Below, piece after piece: positions 12,476 to 25,020 of a DNA stretch of 64,000 nucleotides. The position numbers and the translations under genes were made by a program. This DNA is from Pycnopodia helianthoides (Eukaryota; Echinodermata; Asteroidea; Forcipulatida; Asteriidae), in contig CM063251.1 in assembly GCA_032158295.1 (NCBI GenBank), positions 20,507,933-20,571,932 of the forward strand, written 5' to 3'. Under the pieces are notes generated by a model. The model was given only the letters and a program-made list of their open reading frames with translations. It was not told where the DNA came from and ran no database searches. Each line of letters starts with the position of its first letter. The first letter of the stretch is position 1.

Positions 12476-12493
12476 GTTACGCTTATAATCCAG
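12476..12493 (+). CDS. Candidate 18-nt Hox1 microexon (GYAYNP linker)
   Basis: The 18 nt lie between a strong acceptor (pyrimidine tract about 12435-12460, then ...TGTACACAG) and a strong donor (CCAG|GTGAGC). A CTAAC branch-like motif lies about 65 nt upstream of the AG. The length is a multiple of three. If included, the split codons read GGT TAC GCT TAT AAT CCA GTC, inserting six residues (GYAYNP) between KPPKT and VKAHEY without a frame change. That is in the linker between hexapeptide and homeodomain, where microexons are known in Drosophila Hox genes (Ubx, pb). Use of this exon is inference: the splice signals and phase fit are seen, transcripts are not. Confidence 0.5.
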
Positions 12494-14739
12494 GTGAGCA
12501 AGTAGTGAATGAAGAATTCGCCGCGTCTTGTGTCAATTCGTTTGCTCTGGCGGCACGTGTTGTCGTCGCCGACCGTCGCACTTTTGACTCCGTGTGCTTC
12601 CTCGCTGCTAAACAATAACACGGTCCCTTGCTCACAGCGCGAGCAAAACTGCCAGTGCTGTCAGGAAAAATCTGCCTGTGTACGGTCGGCTAGGCTTCCG
12701 TATCAAACAACCGCTGCATCACATAACCCGTAAATGAGAATTATTTGACGGCTTTAATGGTGCGCTGTGTTTTGGGGAGGCCTATTTGCGGTCTGTTTGT
12801 CCGACTCCTAAAGTCATCAAGTTGCAGAATTTCTTCATTATATAGGCACAGACCTCTGCATATGCTTTGTAATCAAAAATGGGCGAAAGCAGTTCTGCGT
12901 GACGAAGCCGCTAATATCGCTTCGGCACGTAATTTATGCTTCATTCTACAAAGCAGATGTAATTCATATTGTGTGAACTGTAGCTGGTTGGGTTCTAGTT
13001 TAATTGGGACGTGCACGGTAGACAGAAACCATAGCATTATGGAAGACGGGCAATTTCAGGTATTATGCAATCAATAACCTAACATTAAGTCTTATTAAAT
13101 TGTACCCCCTTAGAGATTAAGATATGCGTGAGTGATTCATAAAAGCCAAACGATGATGTTTAATTCTATTTTCAATTGTAAAGCATTAACAATTTATCCA
13201 GTACCGTCAATACAACCTGCAGTTCACCTTGAACAGAACTGCTCCAATTACCTCGTGGCGGCTATCATCATTTGAAATAAATCTACGAGAATGGTTTCTG
13301 AACTTCAAAATGTACTTGTAACCAAGTCTTTATTATTATTACTGCCATAAGCAGTTCCAGTAAACCACCTTGATCAATTCTTTCCACGTGTTTAACCGAA
13401 ATCAAAACAGGTGTATTTCAAACCCAGCCGTCAACAGCCATGTTAGAGTACCCTATCACCACCACCCCCCCCCCCCCTTTCCCCGCCTCGTCTACACACA
13501 TCCTCAACAGAATATCCGAGAGCAACAAATCTCTTGTAACAGTGATCGAAAAACTCAAGAGTACCAACATGGAATTGTTTTCATCTGTCCCTCAGTGTCT
13601 CGATGATTTCGAGTGCAGATCACTCGAAAATGAATTCTAGCTCGTGGCTATGAAATTACCCCCGTACTTCGGTATCTGATCTGAGATGCCGTAACGAGTT
13701 ATTGGCACGCAGGACGGCATAATGACATTTTCATTATAAAAGCTGACAAAAAATCAACCTGGCAGTAAATTATGAGTTTGTGACAAAGGGTTGTTGTGCG
13801 TGGCGTGTTGATCGCGGTTAACAGGTTCTACGACATATGTAGTTCCTATATTAACTATTATAAAGAAAATAACAACATGATGTGTTTAATGTTAAAAACA
13901 GGTGTTGGAACTTAAATGGTGAATATCAATTACTTTTTTCGTTATTATTTTGGTTTAAACATTTCGTGATTTTCAAAATCACATATGGGTTTTCATTTTG
14001 AGAAATGATTTCTTGAAAAGTTGTCTTGAAAAGTGATAACGTCTCATGTATAAAATGACTGGTGAAGTCAATACACATACTGGTAACTCAAACAAACATA
14101 TTGTAGCTCCAACCATTATGCGGATATTTCTTTTCAGTTTTTACTAATTTCATCTTATAGTCGAAATGAATTAACTTTATCTTATATAAAGTTTTGTTTC
14201 AGTTGAAGAATAAGTTTGAGTGTTATCACTATACACATTTGTCTCTCGTTGTCATTACAAGAAGTATATTGCTTTCGATATCACGTGGCTTCCCATACCC
14301 ATAGCATTTTCCAATATTTTCCCTAATATTACGTAATTAACTCGATACTATTCCTTGTCTTCCTGTACATGTGTTGCTATTCCATTACGTTTGACACATT
14401 TTTATTTCAATGATTTTTATTCTGTCCATGCCTGGGCCTAAATGATACGACTGAATCAAAGATCATATAAATTATCTAATTCATCATATGTAATTTCTTT
14501 AATATATACCATGTCCATTAAACCGTTTACATTTTAATATTTCCCTTGTCTCGTTTTCTTATTCGATCCAATCAAGATGTATTTATATTGGACAGTGTTG
14601 ATTGGTTGTTTTGCTATATACAATTATAAAATAGTACAGAGAGGACTTAGACAAAGACAAAAGTCTATATGAGCATCACCTAATGTCTTCATAGCCTAAA
14701 TCTAGACAAGTTTAAAATCACGATAGCTGCCTCTACTGG
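12494..14739. other. Proximal intron 1, no further exon recognised
   Basis: The first few hundred bases (about 12500-13080) are GC-balanced and may be regulatory. A C-rich run lies near 13465. The rest is AT-rich. ORFs of up to 110 codons here show no recognisable family and lie inside the intron. Confidence 0.4.
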
Positions 14740-16215
14740 CATGGCACAATATGCTGTATTGTCTTTGTTTAGTTCCCTGTGCTTTGGCTTTACAATGGCA
14801 TAGGCATACAGGCAGATTACTCGGTATATCCCATGCATTCCTGAACCAAATTCTCGTTTATTTGTCTTAACATTGATTACCAACTCGACAAAGGCACATT
14901 CCTTTGTATCCCATACATTCCCTGTTTGATTCCATGTGCTTTGTCTTCTCACTTTGATGCCAATTTGACAAAGATACATTTCTTGTTATCCCATACATTC
15001 CTCGTTTAATTCACTATGCTTTGTCTTCTCAAATTGATTACTATTTTCATAAAGACAGATTCCTTGTTATCCCATACGTTCCCATTTTAAATCTCTATGC
15101 TTTGTCTTCTCACATTGATTTCCAATTTAACATATACATATTCCTTGTTATCCTAAACATTCCCTGTATAATTCTCTATGATTTGTCTTCTCACGTCACA
15201 TTGATTGCCAATTTGACAAAGACACATTCCTTGTTATCCCACACATTCCCTTTTGTACTTCCTTACGATTTGTTTTCTTACATTGGTTGTCAATTTGAAA
15301 AAGACGCATTTCTTGTTATCTCATACATTCCCTGTTTAATTCCAAACTGATTGCCAATTTCATAAAGGCACATTCCTTGTTAACCCATATGCATTCCCAT
15401 TTTAAATCTCTATGCTTTGTCTTTTCACATTGACTTCCAATTTGACAAAGACACATTCCTTGTTATCCCATACATTCCCTTTTGTACTTCCATATGATTT
15501 GTTTTCTTACATTGGTTGTCAATTTGAAAAAGACACATTTCTTGTTAATCCATACATTCCCTGTTTGATTCCATATGCTTTGTCTTCTCACTTTGATGCC
15601 AATTTGACAAAGACACATTTCTTGTTATCCCATACATTTCCCGTTTAATTCACTGTGCTTTGTCTTCTCACATTGATTACCATTTTCATAAAGACAGATT
15701 CCTTGTTATCCCAAACATTCCCATTTTAAATCTCTATGCTTTGTCTTTTCACACTGATTTCCAATGTTGACAAACACAGATTCCTTGTTATCCTAAATAT
15801 TCCCTGTAGAATTCTCTATGATTTGTCTTCTCATGTCATATTGATTGCCAATTTGACAAATACACATTCCTGGTTATCCCATACATTCCCTGTTTAGCTC
15901 CATATGCTTTGTCTTCTCACATTGATTGCCAATTTGACAAAGACACATTCCTTATTATCCAATACATTCCCTGCTTAATTCTCTATGATTTGTCTTCTTA
16001 CATTGATTTCCAATTTGACGAAAGTAACATTCCTGGTTATCCCATACATTCCCTGTTTAGCTCCCTATGCTTTGTCTTCTCACATTGATTGCCAATTTGA
16101 CGAAGCAACATTCCTGGTTATCCAATACATTCCCTTTTTAATTCCGTATGCTTTGTCTTCTTACATTGCTTGCAAAATTGACAAAGACACAATCCTGGTT
16201 AAATCCTGCACATTG
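14740..16215. repeat. Minisatellite, ~82-bp unit, about 17-18 copies
   Basis: A head-to-tail array built on the motifs TTCCTTGTTATCCCATACAT, CTATGCTTTGTCTTCTCACA and TTGCCAATTTGACAAAGACA. Measured spacings between successive TTCCTTGTTA-type starts are 81, 86 and 82 bp. Outer copies (near 14755 and 16190) are more diverged than central ones, consistent with unequal exchange. The plus-strand ORFs with repeated peptide blocks in this interval are by-products of the array. Confidence 0.9.
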
Positions 16216-17559
16216 TATCGTGTCTCCATTCCACTGTTTTCTTTTAAATCTGGATTTTTTTGTGTCCGATATAAACTAACCTTTCCCGAATGTATGACTT
16301 TTTATCTCACAATGTTTGTTTCCGTAATTTGTTTTTAAACCTCGTATTTCGTGTGTTCCTTTGTCTTACCGCTAATCTATGTGGGTTCTATAATTTCCCA
16401 TTGTCTATGATTTAATTCAACTTAACAGAATAGCTATATACTCCCCACTCTTCAATTCACAAAATGCATTAATCATGCAAACTTGTCAAAGACCATTCTT
16501 TCATTATTTGCATTCGTTTGAACGAAAGATGTCACAATATTTTACTCACCAGAATTGTTGCTAACACTACAGGTAAATTGGTTCTTTTTTGTGGGGTTGT
16601 ATCTTTTTTAGCAGTCAATTTCAACACAAATAATCATCGATCCAGTTGAGCGGTTATGCTCCTCCTAAGCGGTGTTTTGACACAAAATTATGAAATGGAA
16701 CTACAAATACAAAAAAGAATGTCGTTGTTTTGATGTCGATGTTTTTTAACAGGCTAAGATCAAACAGTGATTACTTACGAATGAAAGCTAGAGTCAAACA
16801 TTTTTTAACAAAATCATTACAAGTTTGTTTTGATAAACCAATGTTTTGTATGAGAGAGATTTGGCTGTTGCCAGCTTGGCTTTAGTATCCCTTTGTGGGA
16901 GCTTTACTGAGTTCCATCGCTGGGATATCTTCTAAACAAACAAACAAACAAACAAACAAACAAAAATAACAACAATCGTTACAATAAAGGTTTTATGGTG
17001 CATTTTTTTTTAAACAATCGAAAGTTTTGAACAGAAAGAACCACTCCACGGTTCAGTCTTTTATAATATTAGACAAGCAAAGAAATGCAAGCAGTCCTTT
17101 GTGAAGTTTTTATAAATCTTATTGACTTCTCTTCTAAATCAATTTCAACTATCCATGTGGATTTCTTGGTATTCTCTATTCAACTCTTTCATGCTCAATG
17201 GTCTTTCCAACATCCTTAAAAAATAAATAAACACAGAAAACAAGTAATGTACGATTGTGATGAAGCGATTGATGGGATCGATAAGTTGATTGATATTTGA
17301 ACTTGTTGGCTTGTTGATTGAAATTTTAAAATGGCAACAAATCGCATCTTGAAGCTATACAGTTGGGATCGAATATGCAACTGTGGGAAATCACTGCAAG
17401 AGTCGATGGGTGATGGGGAACGGTGAATTTGGAGGAGTATATTATACACTTTACCTTTGTGAAGTTGGTTGTAATTATAGCATGCATGTTCATGTTCAGA
17501 TAAGCTGCCGATCTGCTTTGTCTTTTTTCTGAATGACCTATCCTCCTTCAATCAATTGA
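16216..17559. other. Intron 1, nothing recognised apart from a simple repeat
   Basis: AT-rich DNA with an (AAAC)n run at about 16934-16965. The 111-codon minus-strand ORF at 17216-17551 has no family resemblance that I recognise. Confidence 0.4.
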
Positions 17560-18070
17560 TACGAGATCTGAGGATAAACCGACATAGGAAGCGTCCGACA
17601 TGGACGGCCAGAAGCCACGGCACAGCTCTGGATAGCAAATAATGTATGTATTTAACGGTGCTGAGCTCTCTTACCCGGGTCCCCCACCAAGCTATCTACC
17701 TCTGATGTGAAACACGCCGGAGGAGCTAGGCTATAAGATACCCCCAACCCGGTCGGAGAAAACTGTCAGTACCGCGCCGCTTTGGCATTGGCAACTATTA
17801 CAATACGCGCACCGACCACATCTGAGGGGAGAGAAATTGAGGGTGAAACGCGATGAATCAGTCAGGCAGAGCCACGGGCGGGGATTAGCTCAACCACCCC
17901 AACATTGGCCAACATAAAGAACGTCAAATTTACTTTGATTCGACCCGATCACGTCGCCTTTTGATAGCATCAAATCCAAGCCCCCAAACCGATATTGTGT
18001 CCGCACACGGCGTGCTCCTTTGTCAGTAAAACGTTCGCTTATTCAAAGGAGTCAGAATTTAGGTAAATAT
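17560..18070. promoter_or_regulatory. Candidate intronic regulatory island
   Basis: A half-kilobase with balanced base composition and CpGs in an AT-rich intron, without long ORFs. It contains a TCF/LEF-type CTTTGATT at 17933-17940 and a GGGGATTAG (Otx/bicoid-type core) near 17880. This is the usual look of conserved non-coding elements in Hox introns, but conservation cannot be tested here. Confidence 0.3.
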
Positions 18071-20490
18071 CTGGAAAATGACTGATATTCAACGTTAAAA
18101 AAAAACTATCGTGCACAGTGTGTGGTTTTTTATGATGGAAATTGAATGAAATAATAAAGCCGTTATGCTTGATTGCTTTTGCTTAAATCAAGTCCGACCT
18201 TGTGTAAGGAGGGCTACAAATTCCATTCCTTTCGATCAAATCTTTAGAAACATTTATAGTACTGTGGCAGGGTTATACTTCATCTGAGGATTTTAATACG
18301 GGCTTTTGTTACTCACTGCTCTTTGCATTATTCGGGAACAAGTACACGTAGTCCTGTGTGTACTGAGTAACTTTTCATGTGGAAACTAAATTGACCAAAT
18401 AGTTATAGTCCGCCGGGTTTTGCAGAACAACGTCAGTGGCCACCAACTGATATCAGGCTTCGCATTGTGGAGTTTGCTGACGACCTACTAGAGCATTTGT
18501 CGAAACGTAGAGTATTCATAAACGAACCGTCACCATAAAACACATCTCTCTGTCACTATCGTCCACAGAAGCATGGCGGTTTTTAAATCTCCCTTTCGTT
18601 CGATAGCTGGTCTGCACTTATACCCCAACAGAAATGATGTACCCTGAGTCTCACAAATACACATTTGTAGATTTTGGCTAAAATTTATTTAGGCTTATAT
18701 ATTTATTTGATTTGTTTTATGTTTTATGTTTTAATTAATTCTTATTTATGGAGGAATCAACTTTTCAACACAAACTGGGAAAGGTGAACAACATCTTGCG
18801 TAAAATATACTCGAGAAGGGATACTTCTAACTCTTTCCTAAAATTTTCTCTCTTTTTATCTATCGAACACAACAAAACAGATATGCAAAAGCTACGCAAA
18901 GAAACACAAACCACGCACATTTCAATTGTATAAACAAATATGACTAGGTCAGTCAGTCACCAGCTTTCAAAATGGTTTCTTCCACATGCTTAGCATTTGG
19001 TTTTCCAATGAGTGGTTTCGTCATAAAGGTGTCGTTCCCTTTGCTATCAACGATGTGTCTAATTCGAACAAAAAGGAACGCAGCAGAGAGAGAAACAAAC
19101 CCACCCCGAACAAACAAACAAAATCAAAATCAAAAACAAAACCTCGTTCTTTCCATTCCTCCCAGACCATGCATAATTGACAATATATTCAGATTAATTA
19201 TTTTACTAGCAGGCGATGAAAGTTGCATTAAGTAAACTATAAGGTAGCGACAGTAAATAATGCAAGCGGATCAGTAAACGTTGCTGCTTAATAACGCCGT
19301 ACTCTCTGTCATAAATAATATTCATAATGACGACGTGAAGGCTCCCTATCTTACTAAATATTTTAAGGAGTTCATAATTAACCCGTCTCATACCTCTTTA
19401 TAGAGACATCGAATAGATCTAGGACGTTCGGTAAAATGTTTTGATTATGAATTATTTCTTTCCATGAGCCGAATGTCTGGAAATTCACATTCATGAAATT
19501 GTTCAACAAGTGGAAATATATATATATATATACTTCATTTAAAAAATAATAATAATAATATATTTTTTTAATAGTAAAAAAAAGGTAAAAAACAAATTAC
19601 AATAAAATGTTTTCATTTTTCATTTTCATTTTTACATTTTCCATTCATCGTTGCAACTGCCTATGGAAATTGAATACATTTATGCCAAACAAAAGAAAGA
19701 ACAGGTGAATCCCAAATTAATTGATTAGTCCGGAAATGTTTGTGCTTATGACGTACCCTTTCAAATTCTATGATTAACTCCTTTTGAATTTAACAAAGGG
19801 TGGAATCAATTAGGTAATTTCGAAGTAATGTTTAACTTGTGAGTAGGAGGAGTATAACATGAGTTGAACATCGTAATTGGCTTCAGGTCCAGGAAAATCA
19901 TTTATCAATCGTAGGCCGATTTTTTTTTTGCAGATTGCCTGGGTTTTTTTAAAGGGAAAAACAATTAATAGTGGTTTAATATTTCAGCACATTCTTACAT
20001 TTTCTTTAAGTTTCTCTTGTCTTTATAGGCCTAAAGCTGAGAAAAAAAATGATCTGATGCAATCATATTTCAATTGAGAATAGTTCTCCTGATTGTTTTA
20101 CACAGAGCGAGGTTTTAGCTTCAAATTGATCCGGTCGATTTCTGCTGGTCGTGTATTCAGTATTTGTCACCGGTTTGCAAAGAGTTTTGGTACGAACTGC
20201 GATTGCGTTATGCCATGCAGCTAACCCCTATACACTCGGTGTAACTTACAATGATTACAATTCCTGCATTCCAACTCGGTACCCCCACCGCACTGCGACC
20301 TGGCCTTGAACAATTGTCAAACTTTCACCCAAGAGTGTGAAACGGAACAAGCGGTGAACACGGTATCTGGTCAACTTGTCCTCCATTTAGAATATGAATC
20401 CTTTGTAACTATTTTAGGTCACTTCGTTTCTGAAATTAGTTTTTGAAATTAGTTTTTGGCTTATTCAATTAAAGATGGTCATAGCAAGGA
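18071..20490. other. Intron 1, nothing recognised
   Basis: AT-rich, with a short (TA)n run near 19515-19532 and A/T homopolymers. About 20100-20350 is more GC-balanced, but no motif stands out. Confidence 0.4.
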
Positions 20491-22032
20491 TGCTTAACCC
20501 TGCGCTGCACTATGACCTTGAAAAGCGTCCGTCCCGCCCTCGCACAGTCATCTGCAGTACGGTGTGAAATTGCGCATAACACTAATTTGGCTGCTCACAA
20601 ACTCTTCTAACATGGTACCATTAGACTCAGAATCGTTCACTCAATCCCAAGAAAAAAAAAAAATCAAAAAAAGTGAAAAATCAATTTTTGTTTAATTTTT
20701 TACCCAAATCCATCAAAATCACACCGTTACACTATCGCACTGTTTGCTGCAGTACCATGTGAAATTGCGTGTAAAACTATTTTGGCTGCTCACAAACTCT
20801 TCTAACATGGTATCATTAGACTCAGAAACGTTCACTGAATCCCCAGAACAAAAAAAAATGCAAACAAAATGTTCATAGGGGGTAAGCACACTCAGTTGAA
20901 ACAAAAAAAACCCAAATTTTTGCCCAAATCCATCAAAATCACACCGTTACAGTATCGCACGGTCCGCTACCGTACGGTGTGAAATTGCGTGTAAAACTAT
21001 TTTGGCTGCTCAAAAACTCTTCTAACATGGTATCATTAGACTCAGAAACGTTCACTGAATCCCAAGAACAACAAAAAAAATGAAAAAAATGTTCATAGGG
21101 GGTAAGCACACTCAGTTGAAACAAAAAAACGAATTTTTACCCAAATCCATCAAAATTACACCGTTACAGTATCGCACGGTCCGCTACCGTACGGTGTGAA
21201 ATTGCTTGTAAAACTATTTTGGCTGCTCACAAACTCTTCTAACATGGTATCATTAGACTCAGAAACGTTCACTGAATCCCCAGAACAACAAAAAAATGGA
21301 AAAAAATATTCATAGGGGTAAGCACACTCAGTTGAAACAAAAAACAAATTTTTACCCAAATCCATCAAAATTACACCGTTACAGTATCGCACGGTCCGCT
21401 ACCGTACGGTGTGAAATTGCTTGTAAAACTACTTTGGCTGCTCACAAACTCTTCTAACATGGTATCATTAGACTCAGAAACGTTAAATGAATCCCCAGAA
21501 GAAGAAAAAAAATGCAAAACAATGTCCCTGGATGGTAAGCACACTCAGTTGCAAAAAAAAAAAAATGTTACCAAAATTATTTTTTTTTTCATTTTTTTTT
21601 TTTTTTTTTGCACTGCTTTCCAGTGCTTACCAGTCTTCTGAGAAACAAGGTATCTTATTTACTTGGCCAACCCGAAACCACAACCTGCACCTGGTGTCTG
21701 CCCGATGTCTGGAACAGTGACAGGATGATTGATTGCCCCCAAGTAACAGCGGCTAGATCTAAGACCTTGGATCGTGTTTATGGGGTTAGGGATAGCCTCA
21801 GGGGAATTCCTTGGGCCTCAGGGGAATTCTATGGGGCTTCGAAATTAAAGGTGACTGTAGGTCGAAGACTCACCCCAAGCTAAATCTGCTGGTACTAGTG
21901 TTATCCGGCTATGGTCCATTGAGGAACTTAAAAAATTTCGCAATTTTTGACCGCACCGTTAATGAGTAATCACATTTTTTTTTAAACGGTACAGTCGATG
22001 ACTGTGCGAGAGTGCAGCGCAGTGTTAAGGCA
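20491..22032. mobile_element. TIR element with internal tandem repeats (~1.5 kb)
   Basis: The left end (20491 onward) reads TGCTTAACCCTGCGCTGCAC and, after about 27 nt of extra sequence, CTCGCACAGTCATCTGCAGT. The right end, reverse-complemented (22032 downward), reads TGCCTTAACACTGCGCTGCA then CTCGCACAGTCATCGACTGT. These are matched terminal inverted repeats, interrupted on the left. The left two-thirds is a ~217-bp tandem array and the rest is AT-rich with poly(A)/poly(T). No transposase is seen, so it is non-autonomous. It lies inside Hox1 intron 1. Confidence 0.65.
20540..21560. repeat. Tandem repeat, ~217-bp unit, about 5 copies
   Basis: The marker TCTTCTAACATGG recurs at 20603, 20798, 21018, 21235 and 21450, giving spacings of 195, 220, 217 and 215 bp. 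Each unit contains a diverged copy of the element's sub-terminal region (a CGCAC...GTACGGTGTGAAATTGC block), so amplification seems to have started at the left end. Each unit shows a 60-78 codon minus-strand ORF, but unit lengths are not multiples of three and the frame does not continue, so it is treated as non-coding. Confidence 0.9.
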
Positions 22033-24479
22033 TTTATTTTTTTAGAATACAATGTATCTGGAATTAAACATTCCGTTTAAGTTCTTACAGGCGTCTATAC
22101 TTTTTTTGCAAAAAAAAGGTGCACCTGGGAATTTGGGTGGCTTATTCTGTTTCTATTTCTTTATTTTTATGCAAGGTTTTATTTGAGATTTGTATGCCTT
22201 ACCAAGCAAAGCTAAAAGCCGTTCTTGGTAAAGTGAATGTTAATCCAAATATCAAATCTTGGTCCCATTTCATAAAGAAGCAAAAGAAGAGGTACGTCAT
22301 GGGTAAGTAGTCATAAACGCAATAGAGTATATCCGATTGTGTTTGGAACAATTATCAATTTCTGCGAAACGATATACAAAGCAAAGTACATTCTCGATCT
22401 CACAGGAGAAGAGTGCCAGCCTCAAGGCCGACTGTTCAATTTGTTCTAAAACAAATTCAAAGAATTGTAGTCTTTTGCTTCATCGCTCAACTTTGAAATC
22501 ATTCGGGTTTTTTCAAGAAAAAAGCATTGAAATTTAGCGAGGAACTGATTGTTTGCTATGTGCCGATGAGGGCGACTCAGGCTGAACGTTCCGGGTGGGT
22601 TGATTAACTTCCACGCCAAATTTGTGCAAGCCAAGCTTAGGAAAATAATAATATTTGAGAAGGCAATGCAATACACTGCATGTAAAATCTGATTTCCTGT
22701 TTTATTAACGGTATGGCTATACCGAAAAAAGGTGTGTGTATACAGAAAGACGCTTCGACAGCAAAACAAAAATGTATACAAATTAAAAATACAACAAAAT
22801 ATATCTCCACGTTCTTCCATCGATCCTTGGCTAGAATTAATCGAAAGCTAACAATATCAGCGATACACACAGTTGCCATTGTTCGGCGTGTATCCAGACG
22901 AAAATCAACTCCCAACTTAATCAAAATAAACCGGTTGGTAGGAAAAACCCGGCCATTGTGGCCGGGAAATGTTCGAATCCCAAGTTGCACTAGACCTTTC
23001 TGGTCCGCACGTAATGTACACAATAGCGGTCTTCTGGCGGCAGCATTTCTATGCTGCCCCGGAATAGCATTTTTAATTGCTGCTCATTATTGCTAACTAT
23101 AGCCTAGCCTTTGTTTCACAATACAATACTGCTGTGGGTTTTGTTTTGCAGCAGACATTATAATACTGCTAGAAGTGACTTTTTAAAGCTCACTGTGGCG
23201 ACACTCGTTTCTAAAACAGCTCATTAAAAAAGAGCTGTAATTACTTACTTTTCTTTTTGCAAAATTTGAAATGTTTTACTAATTTTTGTTTCAGTCTGTA
23301 CAATGTCAATGTACTGTTCTGACTATTAACAAACTAAACACATCTCCACCGTTTTACCTTGATGGTGTATATACAATAGGGAACTTCAACGGGTTTTATA
23401 GCTCCTTGTGGATCGAGAGTGGGTCACAGAAGATTGCCCCCGTCGGGCATCACCAGTAATTTCACAAGGTTTTTAAGAACTTCTAAGTTTAAAAAAAAGA
23501 TTGTCAAATTTTGGTGTAAGAGGTCAGACCGGTGTACTTACGCCGCCTTTTACTGGAACAGGCTCGAATCCAGACTCTGAAGGAAGCTTGTCTTGACTTT
23601 TAGCTGGGTCCCCCCCCCTCTTCCTCCGACCCACCCCCATCGTGGACATAAAGTCAAACATCTCAGCCTGATTCTTTCCTTACTTTTCTTTGAAGAAAAG
23701 AGGAGGATAGGACACTGCTAACTTGTATCGGTGTAAACCGTGTCTAGTGATTCCTTTGTTCATAAATACAAATATAGAGATATGGATTATTAACAATCTG
23801 GGATGGGGTCTAAGATAATTACACAAGCTTATTCTAGAAAAGTAAGTGTGTAAACAATCCAACCTGTGGATTTGCAAGCCACGATGCTCGTGCTGACACT
23901 AGTAAGACATTTCTGGGGAAAACATTTGCTTTCGTTCTAATCTGGTAAACAGATAGGAACTGATGATCCATTTTACATTGAAGAGAGAGAAATATACATG
24001 TGTTTATATATATACATTTTTTTTAAAGGAATAAATGATAACGATTTAGAAGGGATAAGACTTCCAGGTGTTACGTATCATTACGTACCATATGCTAATC
24101 AGATGAGAATTAATGATCAAGACATCCAAATTAAAAAAGTGGGAGATTATGTCGAATGACCATGTGGAATTTTTTACACAATCATATCATTTATATTGCT
24201 TTGCGAAAAACATGCTTTTGAAATTGTTGATTAAAAAATTCGTCAACAGTTTTGTGGGATTTTTCGAAAACTGGATTGACCAAACCTATAAAAAAGTATC
24301 TTTGTTCTTTTTTTTTCTCTGATTTTTTTTTTTTTTTTTTTAACATGCATTTTTATTATTATTATTCATTTATTTTCATTTACATTTGAAATTGTGTTTG
24401 AAGCTCCTGATAAACGTTGCTGACTGAGACTTCATTGTTAGAAACCGTTAGTGATATTCTCCGGGAATCAGTGAGAGTA
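22033..24479. other. Intron 1, no exon recognised
   Basis: Mixed AT-rich DNA with poly(T) runs (near 24310-24340) and a tRNA-like hairpin segment listed separately. Overlapping ORFs of 124-128 codons on both strands at about 22446-23096 have no recognisable family and are probably chance. Confidence 0.4.
22920..22998 (+). repeat. Possible tRNA-like remnant with strong hairpin
   Basis: A perfect 7-bp stem, CCCGGCC-ATTGT-GGCCGGG, lies at 22948-22966. It is preceded by CCGGTTGGTAGG (D-arm-like) and followed by a B-box-like GTTCGAATCCC at 22971-22981. The order D-like, hairpin, B-box is tRNA-like, but the acceptor and T stems do not close properly. It may be an old SINE head. Confidence 0.3.
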
Positions 24480-25020
24480 CAGTTTCATTTGGGCCGTTCA
24501 TTATGCCGGGATTAAAAGGACATTGCTATGAGATAGTTCAAGTTAAATGTGAGACTGGGTCTCCCTGTGATGCACCGCGCCGTTTCCTGTCAATCCTCCC
24601 CGTCTGCCGCGCTCAATTCCCGGGTCCATCTCGCCTCCATTGCCCCAGCTATGGATGTTAATTTCTCCGTGTGTCTGCGCTTAATATCCGTACCACTTTA
24701 CAACGTTTACCCGACTCCTTTGTACAGCATGTTTTCATTTGTCATTACCCCGCATCAATAATCTTCAGCATCATTTTTCATTCCAGTCTTGTTTTGTTGT
24801 CTGTGGCGTGGAACATCCCCCAAAATCTGGCTGTATAGCCCCATCGTAGATCGCCGGTCATTTTTCATCCTAACACGGGGCCGTAAAGCCCGTCTAATTC
24901 TGCTGATCGCGCACAATCTATCTTCCCCGCCAACGACCTTCGCTCCGCCGGAGTGAATTTTTATTCGTTAAATTAATTATTTTAAATGCATTTTCTGTGG
25001 CTCTTTTGTGCGATTGAGGG
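24480..25020. promoter_or_regulatory. Candidate intronic regulatory island
   Basis: GC-balanced, non-repetitive sequence flanked by poly(T) and AT-rich DNA. It has an Otx/bicoid-type GGGATTA at 24508-24514 and a homeodomain-type TTAAATTAATTA at about 24968-24980 next to an ATGCAT. There is no ORF of interest. Position inside a Hox1 intron and composition suggest an enhancer; this is inference without alignment. Confidence 0.3.

Noticed and set aside
15021..16338. ORFs with repeated peptide blocks on the plus strand
   Set aside because: By-product of the ~82-bp minisatellite inside the Hox1 intron.
20719..21392. Repeated 60-78 codon minus-strand ORFs with nearly identical peptides
   Set aside because: They are copies created by the tandem array. 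Unit lengths are not multiples of three and no start or stop context is shared beyond the repeat.
22446..23096. Overlapping 124-128 codon ORFs on both strands
   Set aside because: Within Hox1 intron 1, with no recognisable domain and overlapping frames on opposite strands; probably chance.
23515..23585. GGCTCGAATCCAG tRNA-like B box on the plus strand
   Set aside because: Upstream arms do not pair; a single motif is not enough.
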